A stretch of 64,000 nucleotides of DNA from Campylobacterales bacterium (GCA_026390075.1 JAPLGP010000031.1:1-64000); one strand, 5' to 3'; shown: positions 18,493-27,392, counted from the stretch's first letter. Notes: generated by a model from the sequence alone, not told the origin. Translations and numbers: made by a program.

Positions 18493-18945
18493 TTAATCTA
18501 GTGTTGCGTAAAGCTCTTGCGCTTTTTTCACATCTTCTCTTGAGGGTTTAACTCGAATAGATACATACTTTGTTTTTCCATTTTTATCGACTGAACGAAG
18601 TACGGTAGCATATACCCAGTAAAATCCTCCGCCTTTTCTGGCATTTTTTACATATCCTGTCCAAAAACCTTTTTCCTGAACATCTTTCCACAAAGATCTG
18701 AATGCGGCACGAGGCATCTCTGGGTGGCGAACGATACTGTGTGGCTGACCTACAATATCTTCTAGCTTCATATTAGCAATCTTTAAAAAAGAGTCGCTTG
18801 CGTATTCAACAATGCCTTTTTCGTCAGTTTCTGACAATAAATACAAGTCACTGTACAGAACTTCGCCATCTTCCATAAAGGTTAAGCCTTCGGTACTTAC
18901 TTCATTATTATTTTTTAACACTCGAAACCCTCCATACCCAATCAT
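18493..18945 (-). CDS. PAS-domain protein of the aerotaxis/CetB type
   Basis: 150 residues, essentially one PAS domain. The motif GQPHSIVRHPEMPRAAFRSLW is the signature of FAD-binding PAS domains of Aer/CetB, and ENGxW-like GFWTGYVKNARK follows. In Campylobacter CetB is a stand-alone PAS protein that signals to a separate receptor (CetA) in energy taxis; here the next gene is a receptor with no sensor of its own, so the same split design is likely. The first ATG is used; a second Met at about residue 24 (position 18876) is possible. First gene of the leftward block. Confidence 0.8.
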   Translation of the reverse strand: MIGYGGFRVLKNNNEVSTEGLTFMEDGEVLYSDLYLLSETDEKGIVEYASDSFLKIANMKLEDIVGQPHSIVRHPEMPRAAFRSLWKDVQEKGFWTGYVKNARKGGGFYWVYATVLRSVDKNGKTKYVSIRVKPSREDVKKAQELYATLD

Positions 18946-19028
18946 TTAAAATTTGAAAACATAATACTATTACCAAACTAAATGTTTATTGAAAACTAAG
19001 ATTTAACGACGGCTTTTGCCTATTTTGT

Positions 19029-19071
19029 GGCATGTGGAAGTTGTGGCATGTGGAAGTTGTGGCATGTGGAA
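19029..19071 (+). repeat. Three tandem DUS-like 11-mers, period 16
   Basis: GGCATGTGGAA at 19029, 19045 and 19061, each preceded by GT and joined by a constant GTT, so the unit is a 16-mer repeated nearly perfectly three times. It lies between the PAS gene and rpsO. It is the only tandem array of the motif in the window. Confidence 0.9.
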
Positions 19072-19072
19072 T

Positions 19073-19094
19073 AAGCTCTATTTTACTAGAGCTT
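19073..19094 (-). terminator. Stem-loop downstream of rpsO
   Basis: Perfect 8-base arms AAGCTCTA and TAGAGCTT with a 6-base loop, 17 bases after the rpsO stop. In the rpsO direction it is followed by ATTCC, not a T-run, so it may be a weak terminator, an mRNA 3' end stabiliser, or a terminator assisted by the tandem repeats beyond it. Confidence 0.45.
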
Positions 19095-19110
19095 AAAAGA
19101 GATTTACACC

Positions 19111-19386
19111 TTAGATGTTATCACGAATACCTAAATCTTGTACTAATTTAAGGTAAGCATCTTTGTTCGTTCTTTTGAAGTATCTCATAAGACGACGACG
19201 CTGACCAACCAATTTTAATAGACCAAGTCTTGAAGCGTGATCTTTTTTGAAAACCTTAAGGTGCTCTGTTAACTCAACAATTCTACTTGTTAAAAGTGCA
19301 ATTTGAACTTCACTTGAACCAGTGTCATTTTCTTTGCGACCATATTTTGCAATAATCTCTTGTTTTTTAGCCGTATCTAAAGCCAT
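19111..19386 (-). CDS. rpsO: 30S ribosomal protein S15
   Basis: 91 residues; typical S15 with [12 protein letters not shown] and the C-terminal basic [12 protein letters not shown]. It binds 16S rRNA in the platform. Strong ribosome site AGGAGG (19392-19397) and a TATAAT -10 box at 19419-19424 on the same strand. In Campylobacter jejuni rpsO is also near the Rrf2 regulator and flhA; here the two c-di-GMP genes separate them. Confidence 0.97.
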   Translation of the reverse strand: MALDTAKKQEIIAKYGRKENDTGSSEVQIALLTSRIVELTEHLKVFKKDHASRLGLLKLVGQRRRLMRYFKRTNKDAYLKLVQDLGIRDNI

Positions 19387-19391
19387 AATAG

Positions 19392-19424
19392 CCTCCTGAT
19401 GGGTATAGTAATCTAACGATTATA
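19392..19424 (-). promoter_or_regulatory. rpsO ribosome site and -10 box
   Basis: AGGAGG at 19392-19397, 5 bases before the ATG, and a perfect TATAAT at 19419-19424 on the minus strand. No good -35 is seen, which is usual in this phylum, where the -10 and periodic T-tracts dominate. Confidence 0.55.
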
Positions 19425-19510
19425 CAAAGTGTATAAAAGCTGAACGCGGATTGTAGCGAAATATTTCTTGTTATTTACTTTTTGTTTATACTAAAAAACA
19501 GACTTTTTTC

Positions 19511-22123
19511 TTAAAAATCATCTTGCATACTATCTCTAATCTCTAAAAACAGACTAAGATTCTCAAAAAATAGGTCTATAAGATTTGGGTCAAAATGTTT
19601 TGCTTTTTCATTTTTAAAGAGTTCCAAAATCGCTTCTAATTCCCACGCTTTTTTGTAACATCTATCATATCCAAGTGCATCAAAAACATCTGCTATTGCG
19701 GTAATTCGCCCATATATAGGGATATCTTCAGCTTTTAAACCTCGTGGATACCCACTTCCATCATACTTTTCATGATGGCTAATTGCTACTTGTGCAGAAG
19801 CTTTTAAGATAGGTCTTTTTGAGTGTTGTAGCATCTCATATCCAATCATAGCATGTGTTTTCATCACTTCGAACTCTTCAAAGGTAAGCTTATCTGGCTT
19901 GTTGAGTATATTGTCTGGGATGCCCACTTTGCCTATATCGTGCATTGGGGAGGCTTGTCTGAGGAGGTTTGCTTCATTTTCACTTAGTCCTGCTAGTTTT
20001 GCCAAAACATAGGAGTATTCAGCAACTCTTTTTACATGCAATCCTGTCTCTTTACTTCTTGTCTCACCGATAGCACCCATAGTAAGAACAACCTCTTTTT
20101 GTGTATTTGTAATCTCTTCATTAAGTTCATATACTTCTGTCATATCACGCATCACTTGCATAAACTCTAAAACTTCACTGTTTCTATCAAGAAGTGGATA
20201 AAAAAATGTATCTGTTATAAATTCTGAACCATCTTTTGCTATGCTTGTCATAACATGTTCAGAACTCTCTTTTCTTAATAACTTTTCTGTAATAGTTTCA
20301 CAAAAATTAGACTCTTTATGTTTTTTATGTTGCAACTCTGAAGCATTTTTTCCTATTAATTCATCTTCTGTATAACCACTTATATCACAAAACTTTTTAT
20401 TTGCATATTTTATAATGTTATTTTTATCTGTTTTTACAATAGCAATATATAAATTAATGACACTTTCATATTGTCGTGTATAGTGTATATTCTCTTCAAG
20501 ATTCTCACTTGTCATGTCAAGCTCATCTCTTAAAATATTTTTATACTCTTCAATCTCAGTTACATCGATTCTAAATCCTAAATACTCTTTAAAGCTTCCA
20601 TCTCTATTTAAGATTTGACTTATTTCGGAGAGTACATAGTAAGGTTTACCCTCTTTTGTTTTATTTTTAACAAGTCCTTTCCATGTTTTACCACTTTGAA
20701 TAGTTTCCCACATGCCAGCAAATAACTCTTTTAGCATATCTTCATGTCGCACTATATTATGTGATTTTCCTATAAGTTCTTCTTTTGAATACCCAGATAA
20801 ATTTATAAAGTTGTCATTAACTTCTTTAATAATTCCTTTTTCATCCGTTATAGATACAATCGCAAAATCATTCACAATTTTTTTAAATTGCTCTAAATAG
20901 TGAAGATTCTCATCTAACTCTTTACCTATCTTTGAAACAAGTGTTGTGAGAGCTTTGAGTCTAAGATTTTCTATACTTTTTTGGGTCTCTACACTCTTTA
21001 TGTGTATCGGTTCTTGTATTTGGCTCTCATTTAAAACAACATAGGTTGTAGTAATATTTAAAAGATTATTATTGCAACTATTTGAATCATGAAAAAATTC
21101 GCCATAAGTCACAAAACCAGAGAGTGGAGCTAGCACGCCAAGTAACTCAAGTTCTTCATTAAAATAAGTTCCCAAAGCGTGGCGTCTAGCTGCACATGTA
21201 TAGATATATATTGCTTCGTTTTCGCATCTGTTTTGATTGAATATTTTAATATTTTCATTTTTAGTATTTTCTACATTTGCATAACCAAATTTTACATAAG
21301 TTCCCTCTTTTACATTACCTGCAAATTGAATGCTTCCATTAGATTCATCTATTGCGATAGGACTTCTTGCGACATTCACTCCCTCTTCATTAAAAATCAA
21401 AGGAAACTCAATGCCTAAAGTATGGATATTTTGGACAATATCTTCGCCTAAGTAATGTTTATATATATCAAAAACAGTTTGATTATTTATCTCATAAATG
21501 ATATCAGCCGCAGATTTTGTAACAAGCATATGTTTCCCTATAGTTTGCCAGTTAAAAAGGTATTTTGTCTCAACTTTTAAAACATCCGAATAAATAGCAC
21601 CTACAACTAAATCGCACTCTTGGCATGTGGAAGAGAAAACGATGGATGTTTTAAATTTTAAATCATCCCCCGCATTTCCACCGCAGAGAACAATATTTGG
21701 ATATTTGAGTGCTATTTGTTTGAGGAGATATTCCGAGTTTATTTTGTAAGTATTTGCGAAAATGACAAGAAGTTTTGTATTTGGAGTTATTAAATCTTGC
21801 GAGAGACTCTCTACAATCTCATCCACTGTTTTGGATTCATAACAGAGTGCTTTTGTGGTTGAATGTTCAAAAAGTGAAAAAGAGATGATAATTGCACCAT
21901 CTACAACACCTCTCACATCGACAATTCCTGCGGTAGAAGTCGCCATAAAAGTGGCATGTGGAAGTAGTTTATTTAACTCATCTCGTACCTGATACACACT
22001 GTTGATTTGGGTATCTGAATAAAAAAGTTGGATAAGGGTTGCATCGTTATTTAAAATACTATTTTGATGGATAAAATCTTGCAGAGACTCTTTATCTGTA
22101 TAAGTGTAGTTAAATAATTTCAA
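19511..22123 (-). CDS. FIST-PAS-PAS-HD-GYP signalling protein (c-di-GMP phosphodiesterase)
   Basis: 870 residues, cytoplasmic. Order: FIST_N and FIST_C sensory domains (about 25-370), two PAS domains (about 405-640, both with GYSKEELIGK/GYTEDELIGK type cores), then HD-GYP (about 655-855) with HDIGKVGIP and HHEKYDGSGYP. HD-GYP enzymes cleave c-di-GMP; FIST domains are predicted small-ligand sensors. The start is TTG at 22121-22123; no ATG is open upstream. Immediately upstream is a run of nine Gs (minus strand) in the ribosome-site position. Exact 11-mers at 21622 (read STCQ) and 21953 (read PHA). Divergent from a GGDEF cyclase gene. Confidence 0.85.
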   Translation of the reverse strand: MKLFNYTYTDKESLQDFIHQNSILNNDATLIQLFYSDTQINSVYQVRDELNKLLPHATFMATSTAGIVDVRGVVDGAIIISFSLFEHSTTKALCYESKTVDEIVESLSQDLITPNTKLLVIFANTYKINSEYLLKQIALKYPNIVLCGGNAGDDLKFKTSIVFSSTCQECDLVVGAIYSDVLKVETKYLFNWQTIGKHMLVTKSAADIIYEINNQTVFDIYKHYLGEDIVQNIHTLGIEFPLIFNEEGVNVARSPIAIDESNGSIQFAGNVKEGTYVKFGYANVENTKNENIKIFNQNRCENEAIYIYTCAARRHALGTYFNEELELLGVLAPLSGFVTYGEFFHDSNSCNNNLLNITTTYVVLNESQIQEPIHIKSVETQKSIENLRLKALTTLVSKIGKELDENLHYLEQFKKIVNDFAIVSITDEKGIIKEVNDNFINLSGYSKEELIGKSHNIVRHEDMLKELFAGMWETIQSGKTWKGLVKNKTKEGKPYYVLSEISQILNRDGSFKEYLGFRIDVTEIEEYKNILRDELDMTSENLEENIHYTRQYESVINLYIAIVKTDKNNIIKYANKKFCDISGYTEDELIGKNASELQHKKHKESNFCETITEKLLRKESSEHVMTSIAKDGSEFITDTFFYPLLDRNSEVLEFMQVMRDMTEVYELNEEITNTQKEVVLTMGAIGETRSKETGLHVKRVAEYSYVLAKLAGLSENEANLLRQASPMHDIGKVGIPDNILNKPDKLTFEEFEVMKTHAMIGYEMLQHSKRPILKASAQVAISHHEKYDGSGYPRGLKAEDIPIYGRITAIADVFDALGYDRCYKKAWELEAILELFKNEKAKHFDPNLIDLFFENLSLFLEIRDSMQDDF

Positions 22124-22129
22124 GGATTT

Positions 22130-22144
22130 CCCCCCCCCTTTTTT
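22130..22144 (-). repeat. A6G9 homopolymer tract upstream of the HD-GYP gene
   Basis: On the minus strand six As are followed by nine Gs ending 6 bases before the TTG start, where a Shine-Dalgarno sequence belongs. Homopolymeric G runs of 8-11 are the classical phase-variation sites of Campylobacterota. Confidence 0.8.
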
Positions 22145-22170
22145 GTTTAAAATTATGAATTTGAATGTGG

Positions 22171-22176
22171 ATTATA
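22171..22176 (-). promoter_or_regulatory. -10 box for the HD-GYP gene
   Basis: TATAAT on the minus strand, about 27 bases from the G tract, giving a short leader that contains the tract. An oppositely oriented TATAAT at 22210-22215 can serve the divergent cyclase gene. Confidence 0.45.
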
Positions 22177-22209
22177 GCAAAAAATTGTAATTATCCTATA
22201 TTACTTGAG

Positions 22210-22215
22210 TATAAT
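22210..22215 (+). promoter_or_regulatory. -10 box for the GGDEF gene
   Basis: TATAAT on the plus strand, 76 bases before the cyclase ATG. Back to back with the minus-strand -10 at 22171, so one short region likely drives both c-di-GMP genes. Confidence 0.45.
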
Positions 22216-22291
22216 ACCCACCGCTATTAATTGTAAAAACAACCAATTTCAGGTACAAGCATAAAAAATATTTGCAGGATGAATAAAACAG

Positions 22292-23545
22292 ATGAAAAAA
22301 CTACTCATAGTTGAAGATAACCAAATAATACTCAAGACTCTCAATGATGAATTAAAAAATTATCCAAATATTGAGCCTCTTTTTGCTAAAAGTTATAAAG
22401 AAACAATGAGAATTCTCAGAGAAAATAGAGATGGTTTCCATGCTGCTTTACTTGATTTAAACCTTCCTGATGCACCAGATGGCGAAGTTGTTTTGCTTGC
22501 AAATTCTCATCATATTCCCGTTGTTGTTCTTACTGCATCAAGTGATTCTAAAATCAAAGAGTCCATACTCAAAAAAGACATTATTGATTATGTTGTCAAG
22601 TCAGACAAAGCAAGTATAAAATATGCCATTAACGCAGTTTCAAGAATACTTAAAAACTATGATGCAACAGTTTTAGTTGTGGACGACTCTATTGTTTACA
22701 GAAAAACAATCGCTGACTCACTCAAAAAAGTGCATTTGAATGTACTCGAAGCAAAAGATGGACAAGAAGCACTTGAGATTTTAGAAGCAAATAAACAAAT
22801 TTCTTTGGTGATTACAGATTATGAAATGCCTCGCCTAAACGGACTTGAACTCACTTTTAAAATTCGAGAAGAGTCCAAAAAAGACCAGCTCGGCATTATT
22901 GCAACCAGCTCGGCGAGTGAAACGGATGTAATAACCAAATTTTTAAGGCTTGGTGCCAATGATTTTATCAATAAACCTTTTTCACACATTGAGATTATTA
23001 CAAGAGTTAACTCAAATTTAGAGCTTTTAGAGCTCTTTAGCGGAATCAGAGATTTAGCAAACAAAGATTTTTTAACAGGTGCTTATAATAGAAGATACTT
23101 TTTTGATGCAGGAACTGCTATCTATGAAAAAGCAAAAAGAAAAAAAGAACCTTTGGCGGTTGCGATGATTGACATTGACAAGTTTAAAAATATAAATGAC
23201 ACCTATGGACATGATGTAGGCGATGTCGCCATCAAAGAGATAAAAAAAATACTCGATGCAAATTTAAGAGCATCTGATCTTATGGCAAGATTTGGTGGAG
23301 AAGAATTTTGTATATTACTAGAGAATATTACGATTGAAGATACTCAACTCTTATTTGAAAAAATAAGAAATAGTTTTGAAAAAAATATAATAAACACACA
23401 TGATTTAAGCATATCTTATACTATATCCGCTGGAATTTACTACGGGTTAGCAACATCGCTTCAAGAGATGATTCGATTGTCGGATGAGGCTCTTTATGAT
23501 TCAAAAGAAAATGGAAGAAATAGGATAACCATAAAATCATCATGA
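22292..23545 (+). CDS. Dual-receiver diguanylate cyclase (REC-REC-GGDEF)
   Basis: 417 residues. First REC domain (about 1-115; IVEDN, ALLDLNLPDAPDG), second REC (about 127-245; LVVDDS, LVITDYEMPRLNG, KPF), then a GGDEF domain (about 255-415) with intact active site GGEEF (RFGGEEFCIL). This is the PleD-like arrangement, in which phosphorylation promotes dimerisation and c-di-GMP synthesis. No RxxD inhibitory site is seen at the usual place. Divergent from a c-di-GMP phosphodiesterase gene. Confidence 0.92.
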   Translation: MKKLLIVEDNQIILKTLNDELKNYPNIEPLFAKSYKETMRILRENRDGFHAALLDLNLPDAPDGEVVLLANSHHIPVVVLTASSDSKIKESILKKDIIDYVVKSDKASIKYAINAVSRILKNYDATVLVVDDSIVYRKTIADSLKKVHLNVLEAKDGQEALEILEANKQISLVITDYEMPRLNGLELTFKIREESKKDQLGIIATSSASETDVITKFLRLGANDFINKPFSHIEIITRVNSNLELLELFSGIRDLANKDFLTGAYNRRYFFDAGTAIYEKAKRKKEPLAVAMIDIDKFKNINDTYGHDVGDVAIKEIKKILDANLRASDLMARFGGEEFCILLENITIEDTQLLFEKIRNSFEKNIINTHDLSISYTISAGIYYGLATSLQEMIRLSDEALYDSKENGRNRITIKSS

Positions 23546-23618
23546 GCACATAATACTGCTTTTAACTTCTTTAGATATAATCCATCTTTTAAAACACTAA
23601 AATATGAAAGTATAAATT

Positions 23619-24023
23619 ATGTTAATAACCAAAGCAAGCGAATATGCCATTTTATCTCTCATCGTTTTGTCTAAAACAAATGTGCCTATGGACAGCGAAA
23701 CACTCTCTCACGAACTCTCCATATCCAAAAGCTTTTTGGCAAAACTACTCCAAACACTTGCAAAAAGTGGTATTTTAAAATCTTTTAAGGGTGTAAATGG
23801 CGGTTTTTGTTTAGCAAAAGATCCTAAAGAGATAAACATGTTAGATGTTATGCTATCTGTTGAGGGCAAAGCACCAGCAGTATTTGAGTGCGCACCTTCT
23901 ATCGACAATTGTCCTTCCAACAAAGCAAACATCTGCTCAATTTGGCCCTTTTTAAATAAACTTCAAGGCAAAATAGATTCATTTTTGTCCGACTTAACCT
24001 TAGCTGATTTACTAGAAGAGTAA
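23619..24023 (+). CDS. Rrf2-family transcriptional regulator
   Basis: 134 residues with the Rrf2 winged helix (YAILSLIVLSKT, then SKSFLAKLLQTLAKSGILKSFKGVNGGF) and three Cys in the C-terminal loop (FECAPSIDNC, NICSIW) that could bind an Fe-S cluster as in IscR/NsrR. The target is unknown. In Campylobacter an Rrf2 gene also lies just before flhA, so the neighbourhood is conserved. Confidence 0.88.
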   Translation: MLITKASEYAILSLIVLSKTNVPMDSETLSHELSISKSFLAKLLQTLAKSGILKSFKGVNGGFCLAKDPKEINMLDVMLSVEGKAPAVFECAPSIDNCPSNKANICSIWPFLNKLQGKIDSFLSDLTLADLLEE

Positions 24024-24053
24024 CTGTTTTAATGTTCTACGCAATAATAAGAC

Positions 24054-24064
24054 GGCATGTGGAA
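24054..24064 (+). repeat. DUS-like 11-mer upstream of flhA
   Basis: Exact GGCATGTGGAA in the 86-base gap between the Rrf2 gene and flhA. Confidence 0.85.
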
Positions 24065-24109
24065 CTTCATCCATATATAAAAACTTTTAAAATGAAAGAG
24101 ATATAAAAC

Positions 24110-26290
24110 TTGGCAAAAAAATCTACACTCAAACAACAAATCGGAACGAGTTTAAACTTTTTACTCGGACAAAAAGATTTAAGTGTTGTTGCTTTTGTAA
24201 TGCTAATTTTAGCCATTATTATCATTCCCCTTCCATCTGCAATACTCGATTTGTTTTTAACTATTTCAATGGCTATTGCTGTTTTAGTTTTGCTCATATC
24301 TCTTTATGTTCCTAAACCAACCGATTTAACAACTTTTCCAACTCTTATACTCATTATTACTCTTTTTAGACTCTCTTTAAATGTGGCAACAACAAGAATG
24401 ATTTTAAGTCACGGACACGAAGGTCCAGGGGCTGTGAGTGATATCGTTACTAGTTTTGGAAATTTTGTTGTTGGTGGAAACTTTGTTATTGGTATTGTTA
24501 TCTTCTCGATACTCGTTCTTATCAACTTTATGGTTATAACAAAAGGTTCAACAAGGGTTGCAGAGGTTGCAGCTCGTTTCGTACTTGACTCTATGCCTGG
24601 TAAACAGATGGCGGTGGATGCGGATTTAAATGCTGGGCTTATTGATGATGCGCAAGCCAAAAAAAGAAGAGCTGAAATTCTTCAAGATGCAAACTTCTAT
24701 GGAGCGATGGACGGTTCTAGCAAGTTTGTAAAGGGTGACGCTGTTGCTGGTATTATCATCACTCTCATAAATATCATCGGTGGATTTCTTATAGGCGTAT
24801 TTCAGCATGACTTAACTGTGTCTGCGAGTGCTTCTACATTTACACTCCTTACAATCGGGGATGGATTGGTGGCACAAGTTCCTGCACTTATTATTTCGAC
24901 AGCAACTGGTATTATGATTACACGCTCTTCAAGTGATGGCGACAACTTTGCTGAGGGCACTATCAACCAAATGATGGGAAATGCGAAGATAATGATGATA
25001 GTTGGATTTATCATGACTCTCTTTGCTCTAGTTCCAGGCTTACCTACACTCTCAATGGGATTTGTAGGGATTGTGTTTGGAGGACTTGGCTGGGCAATTT
25101 ACAAATTTGACAGAGGAGAACTTGACATACTCGATGTAGAGAACATACTTGGCAAGAAAACAAAAGAGCAGATAGAAAAAGAGAAATCTGCCCTCAAACC
25201 TAAAAAAACAAATGAAGAAATCGTCAAAGAAGAAGAAAAAGCCCTTGAAGATATACTCAAAGTTGAGATGCTAGAACTCACTCTCGGATACCAACTCATC
25301 CGGCTTGCTGACAGTTCTCAGGGTGGTGATTTACTCGAGAGAATTCGTTCCATGAGAAGAAAAATAGCAAGTGATTTCGGCTTTTTAATGCCACAAGTGC
25401 GCATACGAGATAATTTACACCTTTTGCCACAGCAATATCAAATCCTTTTAAAAGGAATATCTATTGGAGAGGGTGAAATACAACCAGATAAATTTTTAGC
25501 TATGGACAGCGGAATGGCGACGGGAGAAATCACTGGTCAAGCGACCAAAGAACCTGCATTTGGTCTGGATGCCATGTGGATATTTCCAGAACAAAAAGAG
25601 GATGCCATCATTAACGGTTATACCGTCGTTGACCCTGCAACCGTTATATCGACACACATGAGCGAACTTATAAAACGAAATGCTGAAGATTTACTCACGC
25701 GCCAAGAGGTTCAAGCACTTATCAATAAAATCAAAAATGATTTCCCTGTTATTGTGGATGATGTCACAAGAGTTGCAAATGTAGGACTCATTCAAAGAGT
25801 TCTCAAAGCACTTTTACATGAAAAAATTCCTCTCAAAGATATGTTAACTATCTTAGAAACGATAGCCGACATAGCTGAGTTTACAAAGAATGTGGATGTT
25901 ATAACAGAACAAGTCAGAGCGAAACTCTCTCGTGTCATTACGCAAATGTACTCAAGCGAAGATGGAGTCATAAGACTTCTTACTTTTGATACAAAAAGTG
26001 AACAGATGATACTTGAAAAATCTAAAGAGCAGGATGGAAGAAGAGTCTTACTTTTAAATGTAGGTGAGATAAATGCGCTTATCCAAGCGACAAGTGCCAA
26101 GGCGGCTGAGTTACTACAAAAAGGTGTCTCTCCTGTTGTTGTCATAGTTGACCCTCAAATTCGTCGTGCTATCGCTGAAATATTTGAGCGATTTTCTTTA
26201 GAAGTTGTAACACTCTCTCATGCCGAAATTGATTCAAGTGCAACTTTTGAAGTAATGGGCTCAATCTCAATAGAACAAAAATTAAAATAA
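24110..26290 (+). CDS. flhA: Flagellar export gate protein FlhA
   Basis: 726 residues. N-terminal half with about eight membrane helices and the FHIPEP-family signature region (TTFPTLILIITLFRLSLNVATTRMIL). The C-terminal half is the cytoplasmic nonameric ring domain that docks export chaperones. It is the proton-driven gate of the flagellar type III export apparatus. The start is TTG at 24110-24112 (GAAAGAG ribosome site); an ATG at 24092 stops after four codons. The GCCATGTGGAT inside DAMWIFP is a chance near-match to the 11-mer in a conserved protein motif. Confidence 0.95.
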   Translation: MAKKSTLKQQIGTSLNFLLGQKDLSVVAFVMLILAIIIIPLPSAILDLFLTISMAIAVLVLLISLYVPKPTDLTTFPTLILIITLFRLSLNVATTRMILSHGHEGPGAVSDIVTSFGNFVVGGNFVIGIVIFSILVLINFMVITKGSTRVAEVAARFVLDSMPGKQMAVDADLNAGLIDDAQAKKRRAEILQDANFYGAMDGSSKFVKGDAVAGIIITLINIIGGFLIGVFQHDLTVSASASTFTLLTIGDGLVAQVPALIISTATGIMITRSSSDGDNFAEGTINQMMGNAKIMMIVGFIMTLFALVPGLPTLSMGFVGIVFGGLGWAIYKFDRGELDILDVENILGKKTKEQIEKEKSALKPKKTNEEIVKEEEKALEDILKVEMLELTLGYQLIRLADSSQGGDLLERIRSMRRKIASDFGFLMPQVRIRDNLHLLPQQYQILLKGISIGEGEIQPDKFLAMDSGMATGEITGQATKEPAFGLDAMWIFPEQKEDAIINGYTVVDPATVISTHMSELIKRNAEDLLTRQEVQALINKIKNDFPVIVDDVTRVANVGLIQRVLKALLHEKIPLKDMLTILETIADIAEFTKNVDVITEQVRAKLSRVITQMYSSEDGVIRLLTFDTKSEQMILEKSKEQDGRRVLLLNVGEINALIQATSAKAAELLQKGVSPVVVIVDPQIRRAIAEIFERFSLEVVTLSHAEIDSSATFEVMGSISIEQKLK

Positions 26291-26298
26291 GGTATAAA

Positions 26299-27375
26299 AT
26301 GCAAGAAACAATCCACCACCTCTCTCACATCGACCTTGACGGGTACAGTTGTCAACTCATCATGAAATATACTCCCTATAAAATCACAAACTATAATGCA
26401 AATTACGGAGCAGAGGTAAAGCAAAAGCTTGAAATGATTTTGGAAAATATAAATGCTTCTAAAGAGAGCGCTCTTATTTTAATAACTGATTTGAATTTAA
26501 CCTCAGATGAATCACGATGGCTCAACAATGAAGTTATTAAGATGAATGACAATTCCAAAGAGGTAAAAATCACTCTGCTTGACCACCATGGAAGTGGAGA
26601 AGAGAGTGCAATGAAATATGAGTGGTATTATCTGGATACTTCAAGATGTGCTACAAAAATTACCTATGAATATGCGAAAGAGCATTTTGAATTTAATGAA
26701 CCACTTTGGATGAATAAATATGTTGCTATTGTGAATGCGGTTGACATGTGGAAACAAGAAGAGCGAGACAATTTTGAGTTCGGCAAAGTTTGCATGAGAC
26801 TTATCGGCGAAACAAGGGAACTCAACCGCGTTATGTTTGCAAAAGAAGATGAAAATTATAAAATATCTCTCTTAGTAGAAGCTACAAAATTTATAGATGC
26901 AGACAATGCATCTGTGGCTTTGGATGACAACATCCATTTCATTAAAAAAGAGTTTTTTAAAATTGACAAAAATGATACGCTTGACAATCTCTCAACGAGA
27001 TATATAGTGGAATTACTTGGTAAGAAAAGAGACGAGAATACCATATACTATAAAGGCTACCGTGGATTTTTAAGCTATGGAGTTGGCAATACATCTATTA
27101 TCGGAAACGGTTTTTTACTTGCTTTTCCAGAATACGACTTTATCGTTGATGTAAGCTACAAAGGTACAATGAGTCTTCGCGCAAATAACCAAGTAAGCGT
27201 TTCTCAAATCTCAAAAGAGTGGGCAAACGGCGGTGGACATCCAAACGCTGCAGGCGGTCGAATCATGGGCTTTAAAGAGCAGTTTCGTTATGATAAAGTG
27301 AAACAGCAAATCGAAGCAATCATTAATGATAAAGAGTCAGTAGCTGGGGATTTGGAGTATAAAAGAGAAGAATAA
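26299..27375 (+). CDS. DHH/DHHA1-family phosphoesterase
   Basis: 358 residues. DHH domain motifs HIDLDGYSC and LLDHHGSG, and a C-terminal DHHA1 motif GGGHPNAAGGR, are all present, so it should be an active Mn-dependent phosphoesterase. Relatives degrade nano-RNA or cyclic dinucleotides (NrnA/NrnB group); the length fits NrnB-like oligoribonucleases. It lacks a membrane or GGDEF part, so it is not GdpP. It follows flhA after 8 bases and is probably co-transcribed. Confidence 0.85.
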   Translation: MQETIHHLSHIDLDGYSCQLIMKYTPYKITNYNANYGAEVKQKLEMILENINASKESALILITDLNLTSDESRWLNNEVIKMNDNSKEVKITLLDHHGSGEESAMKYEWYYLDTSRCATKITYEYAKEHFEFNEPLWMNKYVAIVNAVDMWKQEERDNFEFGKVCMRLIGETRELNRVMFAKEDENYKISLLVEATKFIDADNASVALDDNIHFIKKEFFKIDKNDTLDNLSTRYIVELLGKKRDENTIYYKGYRGFLSYGVGNTSIIGNGFLLAFPEYDFIVDVSYKGTMSLRANNQVSVSQISKEWANGGGHPNAAGGRIMGFKEQFRYDKVKQQIEAIINDKESVAGDLEYKREE

Positions 27376-27381
27376 AGTTAT

Positions 27382-27392
27382 GGCATGTGGAA
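27382..27392 (+). repeat. DUS-like 11-mer left of the transposase remnant
   Basis: Exact GGCATGTGGAA just after the DHH gene stop and before the broken transposase. Confidence 0.85.

Noticed and set aside
25570..25582. GCCATGTGGAT in flhA as another copy of the uptake-like motif
   Set aside because: It has a core mismatch and encodes the conserved FlhA segment DAMWIFP, so it is explained by protein conservation. Similar near-matches in argG (about 56621), the cytochrome CxxCH site (38282) and rplI (58395) were also not counted.
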